From contig NZ_OY760916.1 of assembly GCF_963664075.1 (NCBI RefSeq), positions 4,312,710 to 4,376,709 on the forward strand: a DNA stretch of 64,000 bases. The letters are read 5' to 3'. Below are positions 18,003 to 27,439 of this stretch, piece by piece. A program made the position numbers and the translations under genes. Under the pieces are notes generated by a model. That model saw nothing but the letters and a program-made list of their open reading frames with translations. It was not told where the DNA came from and did no database searches. The first letter of the stretch is position 1; the number at the start of each line of letters is the position of its first letter. This stretch comes from an uncultured Desulfobulbus sp. (lineage in GTDB: Bacteria > Desulfobacterota > Desulfobulbia > Desulfobulbales > Desulfobulbaceae).

Positions 18003-18122
18003 GGGTGCATCCGATACTTATGGCAAATTGCTCTCGTTATACTTCATGTAGCGCTCGGTAAGGAAAAGTAGCCCCGATATATGGCGGCAAGCCTGTAAAT
18101 TCCATAACTATCGGATGCTCCC
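18003..18122. mobile_element. 120-bp MITE with ISKra4-like ends
   Basis: The ends are inverted repeats starting GGGTGCATCCGATA (left) and GGGAGCATCCGATA (right, reversed), the same ends as the ISKra4-like IS at 34150-35701. The element is flanked by perfect 9-bp direct repeats GTTATAAAT (17994-18002 and 18123-18131). It has no gene and so is a non-autonomous element probably moved by the ISKra4-like transposase. Confidence 0.92.
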
Positions 18123-18149
18123 GTTATAAATCATCTCTGAATTCGTTAC

Positions 18150-18180
18150 GCACTCGTACAGGCCGCGTCGGTACGAGTGC
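18150..18180. terminator. Hairpin between convergent genes
   Basis: Perfect 10-bp arms GCACTCGTAC and GTACGAGTGC with an 11-nt loop, lying between the plus-strand secreted-protein gene and the minus-strand 1519-residue glycosyltransferase. No long T-run follows, so termination may be weak or Rho-assisted. Confidence 0.5.
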
Positions 18181-18275
18181 AACTCCTTGACACATCTCGC
18201 CTGTGATCGGTTTTTCTGCCTTACACTGATGCTTCTTCCCGTTATTCCCGTCCTAGTACTTTTTCTAACAGGCAA

Positions 18276-21200
18276 TTATTCGGTAAAATTGCGCTTTAGA
18301 TCTTCAATAGACGTTAGTTCACTCATACCTAGTTTCTTTGCGGACAAAAGAGCATTGTCGGTATATATCTGTAACGGATTGATACTATACAAATGCAGAT
18401 ACATCCTGATTGCCGTATCAAATTCCCCTAGGCGCATCATGCGATTCGCCTCCTTGAGGTTGGCTTGCAGTTTATAGTTTGACTTGCTCGTTGATTGACT
18501 GGGTGAGTGAGGTGATTTTTCTTCTGAAATAGCTGGAGCTTGTGGCCCTAGATAATTAAATTCTCTAGTTTTAAAAGCAAATCGAGGTGGATGGTTTGCG
18601 AGCACATCAGCAATTGCTTTGGCCGCTAATTCAGATGGTTCTTCCAAAGCCGCTGTATGACAATGAAAATGTAAAAATAAGGCTGCCCGTGCTCTTACAT
18701 CCCCCCCCTTGTCAATAAAATCAAGTTCATTTTGTAATGCTTTCTTTAAGCTGGCTATGCTATCAGAGGTGCTGAATGCGCCGAGCGGTTGATGGAATTT
18801 GGGCACTTTCTCGGCTATGGGATTGTGATACACAACCGGTCGGCCTGTTGCTAGTGCCTCTAGTATGGTGGTGCTGAAGCGACTAATGAGAACAGTGCCT
18901 TCATCCAACAGGGCGTACACGCTCTGTTGGGCGACATTAAATCGTGACAAGTCAGCCTTATCAGCGGGATGCTGGGTGATTACGTAATCTAAACCGAGGT
19001 CATTGCAAGCATTAACTGCTGTTTCTACGTATTCATCACGGCGGTCTTCGAGAACACCGTAAGTGAAGTTCACATTGATGATTGCGCGTCGTGTTGATGG
19101 TACGATATAGGGCATCGCCAGGCGAGAACGTACATTGGGCAATCCAACAATCCGGCATTCTCGATCGGCATAGAAACCTTGTTGATAAATTCCAGGCAAA
19201 AGCAAATAATCCGTACTACGATAAGGCATCCGAGGCGATAATCTATCGAGGTTCCAGTCATCATTAATCCCTTCATAAAAACCTATGGTTGGGACACCAA
19301 ACCCAAAATTTTCCAAAATTAATTGTCGGGTATAGGTAAGGTCGTTCATGAAGATAAAAGCGCTGGCGTCAGTGGAAAATGGAGTAACTTCAGCGACATT
19401 GAAATGGCGTATATCAATGTCGGGATAGGATCGTAATTCCTTTTCGGAAAGAGGTCGGTTAGAGCTGAAACATGTCGATTTTGAAGCATCAATAACAATG
19501 CTTTTTATTCCAAATTGATTTAACATCCGTACTATCGATACAGCGCTGCGTATATGGTAATCTACTTCGCAAAAAAAGATAACTCTACCTTTAAAATCAT
19601 TTTTAAAGTCATGTTTCCATGGCGTGTAATGAAAATCTTTTGAAGTTACATCTTTTGTCGTGTTTTTAATTACTGGTTGGTCTAATGCTGTCTCACGGAT
19701 GTATTCCTCTAGCCCAGAATCGAGCACGGTCAATAGACCAGTAGCTCTCAAATCATCTATAAATACATCTGCAAGTTGAATTTTTTCTTTTTGGGTATTT
19801 GCACTATCCCTTAATCGCCTTGACTGATAGCGTAACCAATTGGAGGCATTGATTCTAAACTTTTGAAGGTCAGCAGCGGGTACCGTATTAATCAAATTTT
19901 TCTCAACTTGATATATCGCTAACACAGAGTCGATGACCTTCTTTTTATCAATAGTATTGACTGTTGAATTGTCACGCTGTATGTAGTAATAAAGTATTTC
20001 TTTAGATATATGATAGCTTTTCGCATTAAGAAATATCTGTATATTGAAATCAATATCTTCCCAATACACGCCTTCTCTAAATCGAATTTTCGATCGCTCC
20101 ACGAGATCCCGTAAAATCAATATGCCGAAAGGCCACCAACCAATAGTATTTTCAAGGGCAGCTAAGGTAATAGTCGACTTAACATGGCGATTACTTTTTT
20201 TTGCACGGAAAGGTTTGTCGAATCTCGTTGTCATATGTTGACAAATTAGAGCTTCAGATGAACCGATCTGGTTGACCATCAGTTCAAGCGCGTCAATCCG
20301 CAGAAAATCATCAGAATCAAGAAAAAATACATAGCGCCCCGTCGCTGAATCGAGCCCGGTATTGCGTGCTGCTCCCTGCTTGCGATTTTCTGAATGCTGG
20401 ATAATATGAAAATTCTTGATCTGTCCCTGGTATTCCCTAAGTATTTGATGACTATTGTCAGTAGAGCAGTCATCCACACAGATCACTTCAAAGCAATCTT
20501 GAGAGAGAGTTTGATGTTTTAATGACTCCAAGCATATAGGAAGAAAAGCTTCCCCATTGTAACAAGGAATGATAATGGAAACATCGATCCCTGTTTTTTT
20601 GAGATTTTTTTGGATAGAGTCAGCTGTTTCAAATGCTACTGCATAGAGGCTTTTGTCAAATGGCTCAATTCCTGTGCTCGGTGTATTTGTTTTCTGTAGG
20701 GTGTTTGTACAGTCGTAATTTTTTACAAAATTAAGGTTTGATCCAAGTGGATTTGTTAAGATTAAATCAACAGCTTCAGCAAATCTGTGTTCTGAAGTAT
20801 GTTCATCGTGAAGATATCCTGTGTGGTGCTTCAGAAATGGAAGAGCTCGATTTCGAAAATCAACGCCGGACTCTATGTCGGCCAGAGTGATTTTTAATGC
20901 TTCAACTAATTCTCTGGTATTGTTGGCAATCTCAAAAGCTCCTTTAGGATCCTGAAATTTACTTACTTGTTCACCGTGTGGGTTAAAATAGATCGCCGGT
21001 TTACCACTTGCCAGTGCTTCTAAGATACCGGTTGCAAACCGACTCACGAACACACTTCCAGCGTCAATCAGTTCATATTGAGTCAATTTTGATACCGGCA
21101 TACGAGCAAGAGACCCCTTGTCCATCGGATGCTGAGTAATCACCCACTGCATGCCGATTTGTGCAAAACCGTCCGCTGCAGCTGCTACGAAACTGTCTCG

Positions 21201-22835
21201 ACAATGTTCCAAAGCATCGTAGGTAAAGTTGACGTTTAAAACTGCGAGCGGTACACGGGGAAATTCTGGTGTTTTTTCAACCAAGACCTCAATTGAGGGG
21301 AGGCCAGTAACATGAGTTTCACGATCAGAAAAAAAAGGGGCATCGTTTGCTCCAGCTAGAAATACCGTATCGCATCTCCGATAAGGTAAATAGCGGGGTT
21401 CATTGAAATCAATTCGCAGAAAATCATTAATTCCCTCAACAGCGCAGACCGTGCGTAACCCAAGCAAGCGCCTTAACTCCAAAGCCTCTCTGAAGTCTTC
21501 GTTAAAATCGTTAAAAGTGATTACTAAAGCAGCGGTCGCTAGCCAATCTGCGCTATAAGGCCCTTTTTTTATCTGGATATATTCTGAGTTGAAGATGCCT
21601 GAACGGTCTTTTTCTGTGGCTTGGCGAGTGCCGTTTGCAACAAAAGAGGAATTATCCATGACAAGGGCACGATAACCATATTCTCTAAGAGCTGTAATAA
21701 AGTGTGCTGCACTGCGAACATGATAATCTACTTGGCAAACAATAACGACTGCTCCAGCCAAGCGGCATGCCATTCCAGATTGTTTCAAGCCCTCTGGTAA
21801 GATTGCCTCCGAATTGTATTGAGCTGGAGTGTTGGCAAGGCCATGGCGTTCCCTCAGAGCCAAAATGTCTTCAGGTAATGAGGTTGCAGTTCCCCCAAAC
21901 AGTTCTTTGAGCAATTTGAGGGCTGGCCGTTCAGATTCTTCGACCACACCTCGTGGAATTTCTCGCAGTCTCTCCCAAAGAGTTTTAAGCGTCTCGTAGC
22001 CCCTGGCTAAATCATCATCAGTGGTGTGTAAAACTCGACGCACAGCCAAGTTCAGGTTCATGGCTGATTTTATCGATAGGGCAGTTGCCAATATGTCTGA
22101 CAAACCATAGCGTTGGGCTTGACGATACCACTCACCGATTGCTAAAAACAAACCGTCCAGATGCTGCGGAGTTACCTTTGATGTAATTGAGCCTGGGTTC
22201 CAACGATAATAATAAATGTGTTTATTGATCACTGAAACCTTGTCAGCTTTGAAAATAATTCTTCCAAATGCGACCATATCCTCATGAAAGACTCGAGGCA
22301 TTTCAAAAATATCATCGCTGAGTAAGGTCCGACGTATAAGGCGACCACACATGGTAAAAGATGAATTGCCGGAAAAAAAAGTCTCAAGTCGTTTGTCGTA
22401 ATCCATGGGCAGAGGCGATCCATGGATTGCTAATTTTTCATATGTCTGATTAAGGCTGTTCCAGCGAAAAAAACAGCTGAGTACGACATCAGCATTGGTT
22501 CGGAGCGCCTGTATTCTGAGGCTTTCGATAGCGTCACTTGTGAGTACATCATCACCATCAACAAAAACAACATAATCACCAACAGCAGCCTTCACTCCAG
22601 TGCGGCGAGCTTCGTTCGGTCCTAAATTTACAGTATGACGAATCACTTGAATACGCGAAATTGAATTTTCGAAATATTCAACTACACCAAGAGACTCCGC
22701 CAAGTCTGAGCAATCGTCCACTATAATTATTTCATATTCGTTGGCTCGAAGAGTCTGTTGAAGAACTGATTTAATGCACTCTGAAATATGAAGCTTTGAT
22801 TTGTTGTATACAGTTATTACTACGGATATTTTCAT
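18276..22835 (-). CDS. Giant glycosyltransferase with duplicated GT2 + GT-B arrangement
   Basis: 1519 residues with four catalytic-type domains. First GT2 at about 1-240 (ISVVITVYNKSKLHI, IIVDDCSD, FVDGDDV). First GT-B-like domain at about 360-690 (VVIVCQVDYHVRSAAHF, NVNFTYDALEHCRD, VITQHPMDKGSL, VSRFATGILEALASGKPAIYFNP). Second GT2 at about 748-1060 (VSIIIPCYNGEAFL, VDDCSTDNS, FLDSDDF). Second GT-B at about 1081-1411 (VIFFCEVDYHIRSAVS, NVNFTYGVLEDRRD, VITQHPADKADL, ISRFSTTILEALATGRPVVYHNP). A short TPR-like C-terminus follows. The paired motifs show an internal duplication of a two-domain unit. The GT-B parts resemble capsule glycosyl- or glycerolphosphotransferases. Such a protein could add two sugars in alternation to make a repeating polymer. 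A C8 run lies at 18701-18708 near residue 1375. Confidence 0.82.
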   Translation of the reverse strand: MKISVVITVYNKSKLHISECIKSVLQQTLRANEYEIIIVDDCSDLAESLGVVEYFENSISRIQVIRHTVNLGPNEARRTGVKAAVGDYVVFVDGDDVLTSDAIESLRIQALRTNADVVLSCFFRWNSLNQTYEKLAIHGSPLPMDYDKRLETFFSGNSSFTMCGRLIRRTLLSDDIFEMPRVFHEDMVAFGRIIFKADKVSVINKHIYYYRWNPGSITSKVTPQHLDGLFLAIGEWYRQAQRYGLSDILATALSIKSAMNLNLAVRRVLHTTDDDLARGYETLKTLWERLREIPRGVVEESERPALKLLKELFGGTATSLPEDILALRERHGLANTPAQYNSEAILPEGLKQSGMACRLAGAVVIVCQVDYHVRSAAHFITALREYGYRALVMDNSSFVANGTRQATEKDRSGIFNSEYIQIKKGPYSADWLATAALVITFNDFNEDFREALELRRLLGLRTVCAVEGINDFLRIDFNEPRYLPYRRCDTVFLAGANDAPFFSDRETHVTGLPSIEVLVEKTPEFPRVPLAVLNVNFTYDALEHCRDSFVAAAADGFAQIGMQWVITQHPMDKGSLARMPVSKLTQYELIDAGSVFVSRFATGILEALASGKPAIYFNPHGEQVSKFQDPKGAFEIANNTRELVEALKITLADIESGVDFRNRALPFLKHHTGYLHDEHTSEHRFAEAVDLILTNPLGSNLNFVKNYDCTNTLQKTNTPSTGIEPFDKSLYAVAFETADSIQKNLKKTGIDVSIIIPCYNGEAFLPICLESLKHQTLSQDCFEVICVDDCSTDNSHQILREYQGQIKNFHIIQHSENRKQGAARNTGLDSATGRYVFFLDSDDFLRIDALELMVNQIGSSEALICQHMTTRFDKPFRAKKSNRHVKSTITLAALENTIGWWPFGILILRDLVERSKIRFREGVYWEDIDFNIQIFLNAKSYHISKEILYYYIQRDNSTVNTIDKKKVIDSVLAIYQVEKNLINTVPAADLQKFRINASNWLRYQSRRLRDSANTQKEKIQLADVFIDDLRATGLLTVLDSGLEEYIRETALDQPVIKNTTKDVTSKDFHYTPWKHDFKNDFKGRVIFFCEVDYHIRSAVSIVRMLNQFGIKSIVIDASKSTCFSSNRPLSEKELRSYPDIDIRHFNVAEVTPFSTDASAFIFMNDLTYTRQLILENFGFGVPTIGFYEGINDDWNLDRLSPRMPYRSTDYLLLPGIYQQGFYADRECRIVGLPNVRSRLAMPYIVPSTRRAIINVNFTYGVLEDRRDEYVETAVNACNDLGLDYVITQHPADKADLSRFNVAQQSVYALLDEGTVLISRFSTTILEALATGRPVVYHNPIAEKVPKFHQPLGAFSTSDSIASLKKALQNELDFIDKGGDVRARAALFLHFHCHTAALEEPSELAAKAIADVLANHPPRFAFKTREFNYLGPQAPAISEEKSPHSPSQSTSKSNYKLQANLKEANRMMRLGEFDTAIRMYLHLYSINPLQIYTDNALLSAKKLGMSELTSIEDLKRNFTE
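18701..18708. repeat. C8/G8 homopolymer in the 1519-residue glycosyltransferase
   Basis: Eight C on the plus strand, coding GG in FIDKGGDVRA at the end of the second GT-B domain. A weaker slippage candidate than the C10 and C9 runs. Confidence 0.85.
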
Positions 22836-22991
22836 GGTTGTTGTGTGATTATAGATGTAAGCGCGTATTATAAACTTGCCAGAATTAAGCTTACTGTTCC
22901 AGGCACGTTTTTGTGCTATGTCGAAGAAGTAACATCGTTATTTGATATTGATTTTACCCTTATAATCTACATCAAATGACGAAGAATAAAA

Positions 22992-25907
22992 TTAATTAGT
23001 ATTTTGAGACTTATTTATAGCGTGTTCCTGAATACTAAGAAAAAGTTGGTGTTGCTGATCATTCTTTGGCAATTTTGATAGTGCATTCTCTACTTGAGTA
23101 TAGAGGTCTCCTCCTGGGGCAATACGCTTCAAAACAACTGAAGGCTCTAGCAGCATAGCTGAAGATAATGAACGAAGAAAATACCTTGCGTTATCTTTAG
23201 AAGTGATAGTTTGCGGGTAGGCGAAAACGGATATTAAATCGGCAGGGCGGGAGGTGACAGGAGAGCTTTGCCTGAAACACTGATCAAAACCACCAAAAAG
23301 ATCTTCGTATTTGATCCGATCAAATTCTTCCAGGTGTCCCCCTTTGGTAGCGTTGTAGATTCGCCTGCCTGTACACTCAAACACCAATTTAGCCATTTTG
23401 TAATTCATTAGTACTCGGTCGAGTTTTGGATCCTTCCAAGTTTTCCCCTTTCCAAAATAGTCCTTATGAAAGTGATTTGGGTCATCTGTATCAGAAGTAA
23501 GCACATCACCCTTGCGGGCATGAGACGAGGGAATCACATAATTAAAATCCATGCCGATTAGATAGACTTCAGTAAACCCCATATAATAAGCTAGCTGAAG
23601 ATTAATGTAGGTTACTGATTGACCACAATAAACAATTTTAGAAATATCTGTTGAAAATCTTGGTACAACATAGTTAGGGGATGATTTTTCATAAAACCCT
23701 CGGTTCATATTGAAAAAGAATGTATTGGGTGTCTTAGAGTGGAGTCTTCGATAGATTGTTGGGAAGAACTTAAATGGTGCTTCAAATGCTCTGATTTCAT
23801 TAATGTTCTCTTTCATTACAGAACTATCCTCAACCACATAAAAAGTTGGACGAAATCCCGTTTCCCGAGTTTTGTAATAAAATGAATTGACACCAAAACA
23901 GTACTCATTTTTCAATAATGACAAATCGTGCAGGTTTAAGGACGGCCCATTTCCAATGATGAAGCAGCGTTGTCCCTTAAATCGATTGTAGAACTGTGCT
24001 AGTTCTTCACTGTCTGGCGGGGGGGTGTTAGCATACACCTCACGCTTTGTATATTCGTTTAATCCAATGAAATCAGGAGGAAAAATTACATCATTTATGC
24101 GAAACATTTGGGGCTTGTCCAATCGTATCCCGTTTATTGCCAGAGTTGTGCCATGGCGGTATAAATCGGGGTCACCAAAATCGTGTGACCGGTCCAGCAT
24201 CAACATTAGAGATTTTTCTTTTGTGACATGCTTGCAGTTTTTATGAATGAAATCGTAAGGGGAAAGTGACTTGTCATAAACACAACCATACTCAGATGTC
24301 AGATGAGAGTAAATTTTTTTGAATCGTGATGTTGCACTATTTTCTTTGTTGTGGTGTAGGTGAACGTATGTATAAGGAGAAATTCGGATACGTCCTTTCT
24401 CGATATGATTAAAAATCGTCACATCCATAGCGCGGTCTTCGCAAGAGTAGCCTCTATATTGTTCAAATCCCTTGATGTCCATAAATGCGGCTCGATTCCA
24501 AATCACAATGCCACCAGATACAGTAACAGGATTCTTAATTTTAGTTTGGTCTGTTAGATGCGACAATTCTAATCTCGCTTTTATCAGCTCCACTTCTTCT
24601 CGATTTGAATAGTAGATATTTAGATATGGCGATGCTACATCTAGTCTGCTATGACAATCAATGATGTCACGCAGGAAATTTGGACCAGTCAGAACATCGG
24701 TATCCATGAGGACGACTACCTTGGCATTTGAGCAATGATATCGCACGGCAACATTGTAGCCCCATCCTCGGTTGTATTCGTCTGGGTTGTAAGCAAATTC
24801 ATGCCGGACATAGGGTTTAGTTTCGAGATCGTTCAGCTGTAGGCGCGGTTCTATATCCTGCTCCATAAGCAACACGTCAAACAGGTCACCGTAGTAGAAG
24901 TCAATCCATTGCAATAAAAAGCGAAGGTTTTCAAGTCGCTCGGGCTTAGCTGGATTATGACGTACTCCAATAATTAGTGATGCCAGTGAGTTTCTCTCAC
25001 ATTTAGCCGATGACATGATTGCAGCGCGCTTTTGAGGGATAATACGTTCAATTGGCTTAAATCCTGAAAATGTATAATTCGGGATTTTGAAATCAAGTCC
25101 GAGGCTTTTCTTCTGTGGCGCAAGTGCTATTATGTTCATTAGCTTTTCGTATATGAAGTCACTGCCTAGCTCGGTTAAATGGATGTTGTCACATGTATGG
25201 GTCATTACTTCCTCAAGGCTCCAATTCCGAAGGTCAACGAGTGGAACCCCCGCACAGCTAAGCTCCTTGGCAAAGAGATCGGAGTACGTTTCCGTAATCG
25301 ATATATTGGCAGGCCGACCTCGTTTGAAGTTACCTTCCCAGTGGGGGACGAATCGGTTCGCGGTAATGAAGATCAGGTTTGGAATGGCAGCAAGCATTGA
25401 GACGAGTTTGTGCGCCATGTTGCAGCTGTACATATTTACGGTCTTTTGCCCTTCATAGATTGTGTCGAAGGGGTGGCTGAGATGCTGTTCCATCGCATCG
25501 ACGCCGAAGACTTTATCGAACATTATTTTCTTGTTATTGATAATCTTTTTTGCATAATCACGGGTGTTTATTGCCAAATTACTTGCGTTGGCCAGGTTTT
25601 GGTTGTCGTACAAGTCTTCCCACGCGCTAGGTGCAGGTCGTGGTGACCATTCAACAATCCCTGTAAATAGAATGACATGATCATATTTTGCGAGGCGGTC
25701 CGCAGGAAAATGTTCAAGGAAATCGAGAGTAGTTGTCCATTTCATTGGACAGAGAAACATGTCTACAGCTAATCGAGGATCTTTGGCTAAACGTTCAGCA
25801 AAAATTTCGTGAGAACAGCCGCTTGGTTTGTGTTGGCCGCGGCTATCAGTGAAAATTAAAATACGTTTTGTGAAATTTTCCATTGGTGATTTTTTATTAG
25901 CTGACAT
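22992..25907 (-). CDS. Three-domain protein: SGNH-like, GT2-like and DUF115/MptE-like
   Basis: 971 residues. An N-terminal SGNH-hydrolase-like domain (about 12-265) begins ILIFTDSRGQHK and has HVILFTGIVEW, LIFITANRF and CDNIHLTELG, the last like the catalytic Asp-x-x-His block. A glycosyltransferase-A-like domain (about 305-570) has SLIIGVRHNPAKPERL, EYNRGWGYNVAVRY and VVLMDTDVLTGP. A C-terminal DUF115/MptE-like domain (about 645-880) has CFIIGNGPSLNLHDL, VYLIGMDFNYV and HFHKDYFGKG. A free-standing relative of the last domain is encoded at 40521-41207. DUF115 domains are found in Maf-type nonulosonate transferases and resemble GT42 sialyltransferases; whether this one moves a CMP-sugar is inferred. 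The IS inserted 31 bp upstream may have separated the gene from its promoter. Confidence 0.78.
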   Translation of the reverse strand: MSANKKSPMENFTKRILIFTDSRGQHKPSGCSHEIFAERLAKDPRLAVDMFLCPMKWTTTLDFLEHFPADRLAKYDHVILFTGIVEWSPRPAPSAWEDLYDNQNLANASNLAINTRDYAKKIINNKKIMFDKVFGVDAMEQHLSHPFDTIYEGQKTVNMYSCNMAHKLVSMLAAIPNLIFITANRFVPHWEGNFKRGRPANISITETYSDLFAKELSCAGVPLVDLRNWSLEEVMTHTCDNIHLTELGSDFIYEKLMNIIALAPQKKSLGLDFKIPNYTFSGFKPIERIIPQKRAAIMSSAKCERNSLASLIIGVRHNPAKPERLENLRFLLQWIDFYYGDLFDVLLMEQDIEPRLQLNDLETKPYVRHEFAYNPDEYNRGWGYNVAVRYHCSNAKVVVLMDTDVLTGPNFLRDIIDCHSRLDVASPYLNIYYSNREEVELIKARLELSHLTDQTKIKNPVTVSGGIVIWNRAAFMDIKGFEQYRGYSCEDRAMDVTIFNHIEKGRIRISPYTYVHLHHNKENSATSRFKKIYSHLTSEYGCVYDKSLSPYDFIHKNCKHVTKEKSLMLMLDRSHDFGDPDLYRHGTTLAINGIRLDKPQMFRINDVIFPPDFIGLNEYTKREVYANTPPPDSEELAQFYNRFKGQRCFIIGNGPSLNLHDLSLLKNEYCFGVNSFYYKTRETGFRPTFYVVEDSSVMKENINEIRAFEAPFKFFPTIYRRLHSKTPNTFFFNMNRGFYEKSSPNYVVPRFSTDISKIVYCGQSVTYINLQLAYYMGFTEVYLIGMDFNYVIPSSHARKGDVLTSDTDDPNHFHKDYFGKGKTWKDPKLDRVLMNYKMAKLVFECTGRRIYNATKGGHLEEFDRIKYEDLFGGFDQCFRQSSPVTSRPADLISVFAYPQTITSKDNARYFLRSLSSAMLLEPSVVLKRIAPGGDLYTQVENALSKLPKNDQQHQLFLSIQEHAINKSQNTN

Positions 25908-25938
25908 TAATATTAAAAATCTTGCTCTTCGTTAAATT

Positions 25939-27301
25939 CTGATTATTTCGAATTTAGGGGAGGGGATGCTTTGACATAAACAACCATTTGATTATTATGG
26001 GAAAATTTGATTTCCACGTCAAAACCACCCTGATAACCTATGGTACGTATAGATGGCCAAAACATCCCCAAGAAACAACCGTACAATATGTACACCCTTT
26101 TGCAATAAAACCTATGTCGATACTGTAGAGTGCCCTCAGAAATTTCGTGCTCAATTAGATGATATGATAGCCAGATGTCCGGAAATTTTTCCGCTTGAGA
26201 TCCAGCATGGCTATCGGATGAAAGACAGTTACGTCTCAATAAGGCTCAACATCCGGATACGACGGATAGAAGTGGAAAATACGAATTTTACCATACGTCC
26301 ATCATTTGTGATGCCCTATCAAACAGCATTCACCAAAGATATTGACAACGCCCTGTTTCTACGAAAATTTGATATACCGTTTTGGGCACTTGCACATGTT
26401 TTCGGCAGAAATGCATCGTTTTGGTATCGGCTTGAAAGCCACTTGGGACGATTCAGTATCGTCGGGACTACCATTAAGGAACCGGCCAAACTGCCGGCGC
26501 ATCTCGTTGCCGACGAAAAGCACACGAAAATACGGGGCAAAAAGTGCTATATCCCAACAACTGTGGCTGAAGGCTGTATACTCGGTGTCGCCGTTACCGA
26601 AAAGGCAGACAATGCCGACCTTGAGCGAGGCTACAGCACCTTCAAGCAAGAGGCTCTGGATCTAAAACCGAAGTACTCCCCAAAGACTGTGAATACAGAC
26701 GGCTGGGCAGCAACCAAAAATGCATTTGGCAACCTTTTTCCATCGATATGCATCTTGTCCTGTTTTCTGCATATTTACATTAAGATACGCGACAGATCCA
26801 AGAAAAAACACAGGGAGCTATTCATCGAGGTGGCAACAGCGCTTTGGGAATGTTTTCAAGCCCCCACAAGGCGTTCATTTTCCCAAAAAATCAGAAGACT
26901 TGTGGAAGCAGCACAATACGAATCGTATCCTGATGTGATTCTAGCCCCTTTGAAAAAGATCAAGAGCAATATCGTTGATTATTCAATGACATACAAGCAC
27001 AAGGGAAGTCACAGAACAAGCAACATGCTTGACCGGTTAATGCAGGGAATGGACCGCCACATGTACAATACGAGATATTTCCACGGTTCCCTGGAAGCAG
27101 CAGAGCAAAATATTCGGGGCTGGGCGCACATCAAAAATTTTGCTCCGCAAAACCCGAAAACGGTGAAACAACATGCTGGATTGAAAAGTCCATCCGAACA
27201 GTTGAATGGCCGTCGATATCACGATTGCTGGCTACAGAACCTTTTGATTTCCTCCTCTCTTGGAGGATTTCGAGGGGCTCCCCTAAATCCGAAATAATCA
27301 G
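25939..27301 (+). mobile_element. Complete insertion sequence, family not assigned
   Basis: 24-bp terminal inverted repeats (25939-25962 and 27278-27301, one mismatch) beginning CTGATTATTTCG. They are flanked by perfect 8-bp direct repeats GTTAAATT (25931-25938 and 27302-27309). The size is 1363 bp with a single transposase gene whose stop lies within the right repeat. Perfect flanks indicate a recent insertion. Confidence 0.92.
26053..27297 (+). CDS. DDE-type transposase, unassigned family
   Basis: 414 residues. The N-terminal third contains a CPQKF segment and a basic region likely to bind DNA. The catalytic core starts at HLVADEKHTKIRGKK (first Asp), then VAVTEKADNADLERGYSTF, VNTDGWAATKNAF (second Asp), and an HRTSNMLDRLMQ segment that resembles the NxxER/DR region of Mutator/IS256-like transposases. 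The third acidic residue is not certain by eye. With an 8-bp target duplication it could belong near ISL3, IS1595 or IS256, but none fits well enough to name. The reading frame is intact and its stop codon is inside the right terminal repeat, so the element is likely active. Confidence 0.85.
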   Translation: MAKTSPRNNRTICTPFCNKTYVDTVECPQKFRAQLDDMIARCPEIFPLEIQHGYRMKDSYVSIRLNIRIRRIEVENTNFTIRPSFVMPYQTAFTKDIDNALFLRKFDIPFWALAHVFGRNASFWYRLESHLGRFSIVGTTIKEPAKLPAHLVADEKHTKIRGKKCYIPTTVAEGCILGVAVTEKADNADLERGYSTFKQEALDLKPKYSPKTVNTDGWAATKNAFGNLFPSICILSCFLHIYIKIRDRSKKKHRELFIEVATALWECFQAPTRRSFSQKIRRLVEAAQYESYPDVILAPLKKIKSNIVDYSMTYKHKGSHRTSNMLDRLMQGMDRHMYNTRYFHGSLEAAEQNIRGWAHIKNFAPQNPKTVKQHAGLKSPSEQLNGRRYHDCWLQNLLISSSLGGFRGAPLNPK

Positions 27302-27439
27302 GTTAAATTTAGTGGATCTGATTAAATTATGAATTGGGTCAGTCGGATGTGGCCTCACTCGTCTGAACAATTTCCTTAATTCTTATGTGGAATCTCTGCC
27401 AGTGTAAAGCGGGGGCATCCGCTACTGATGGCATTATTT

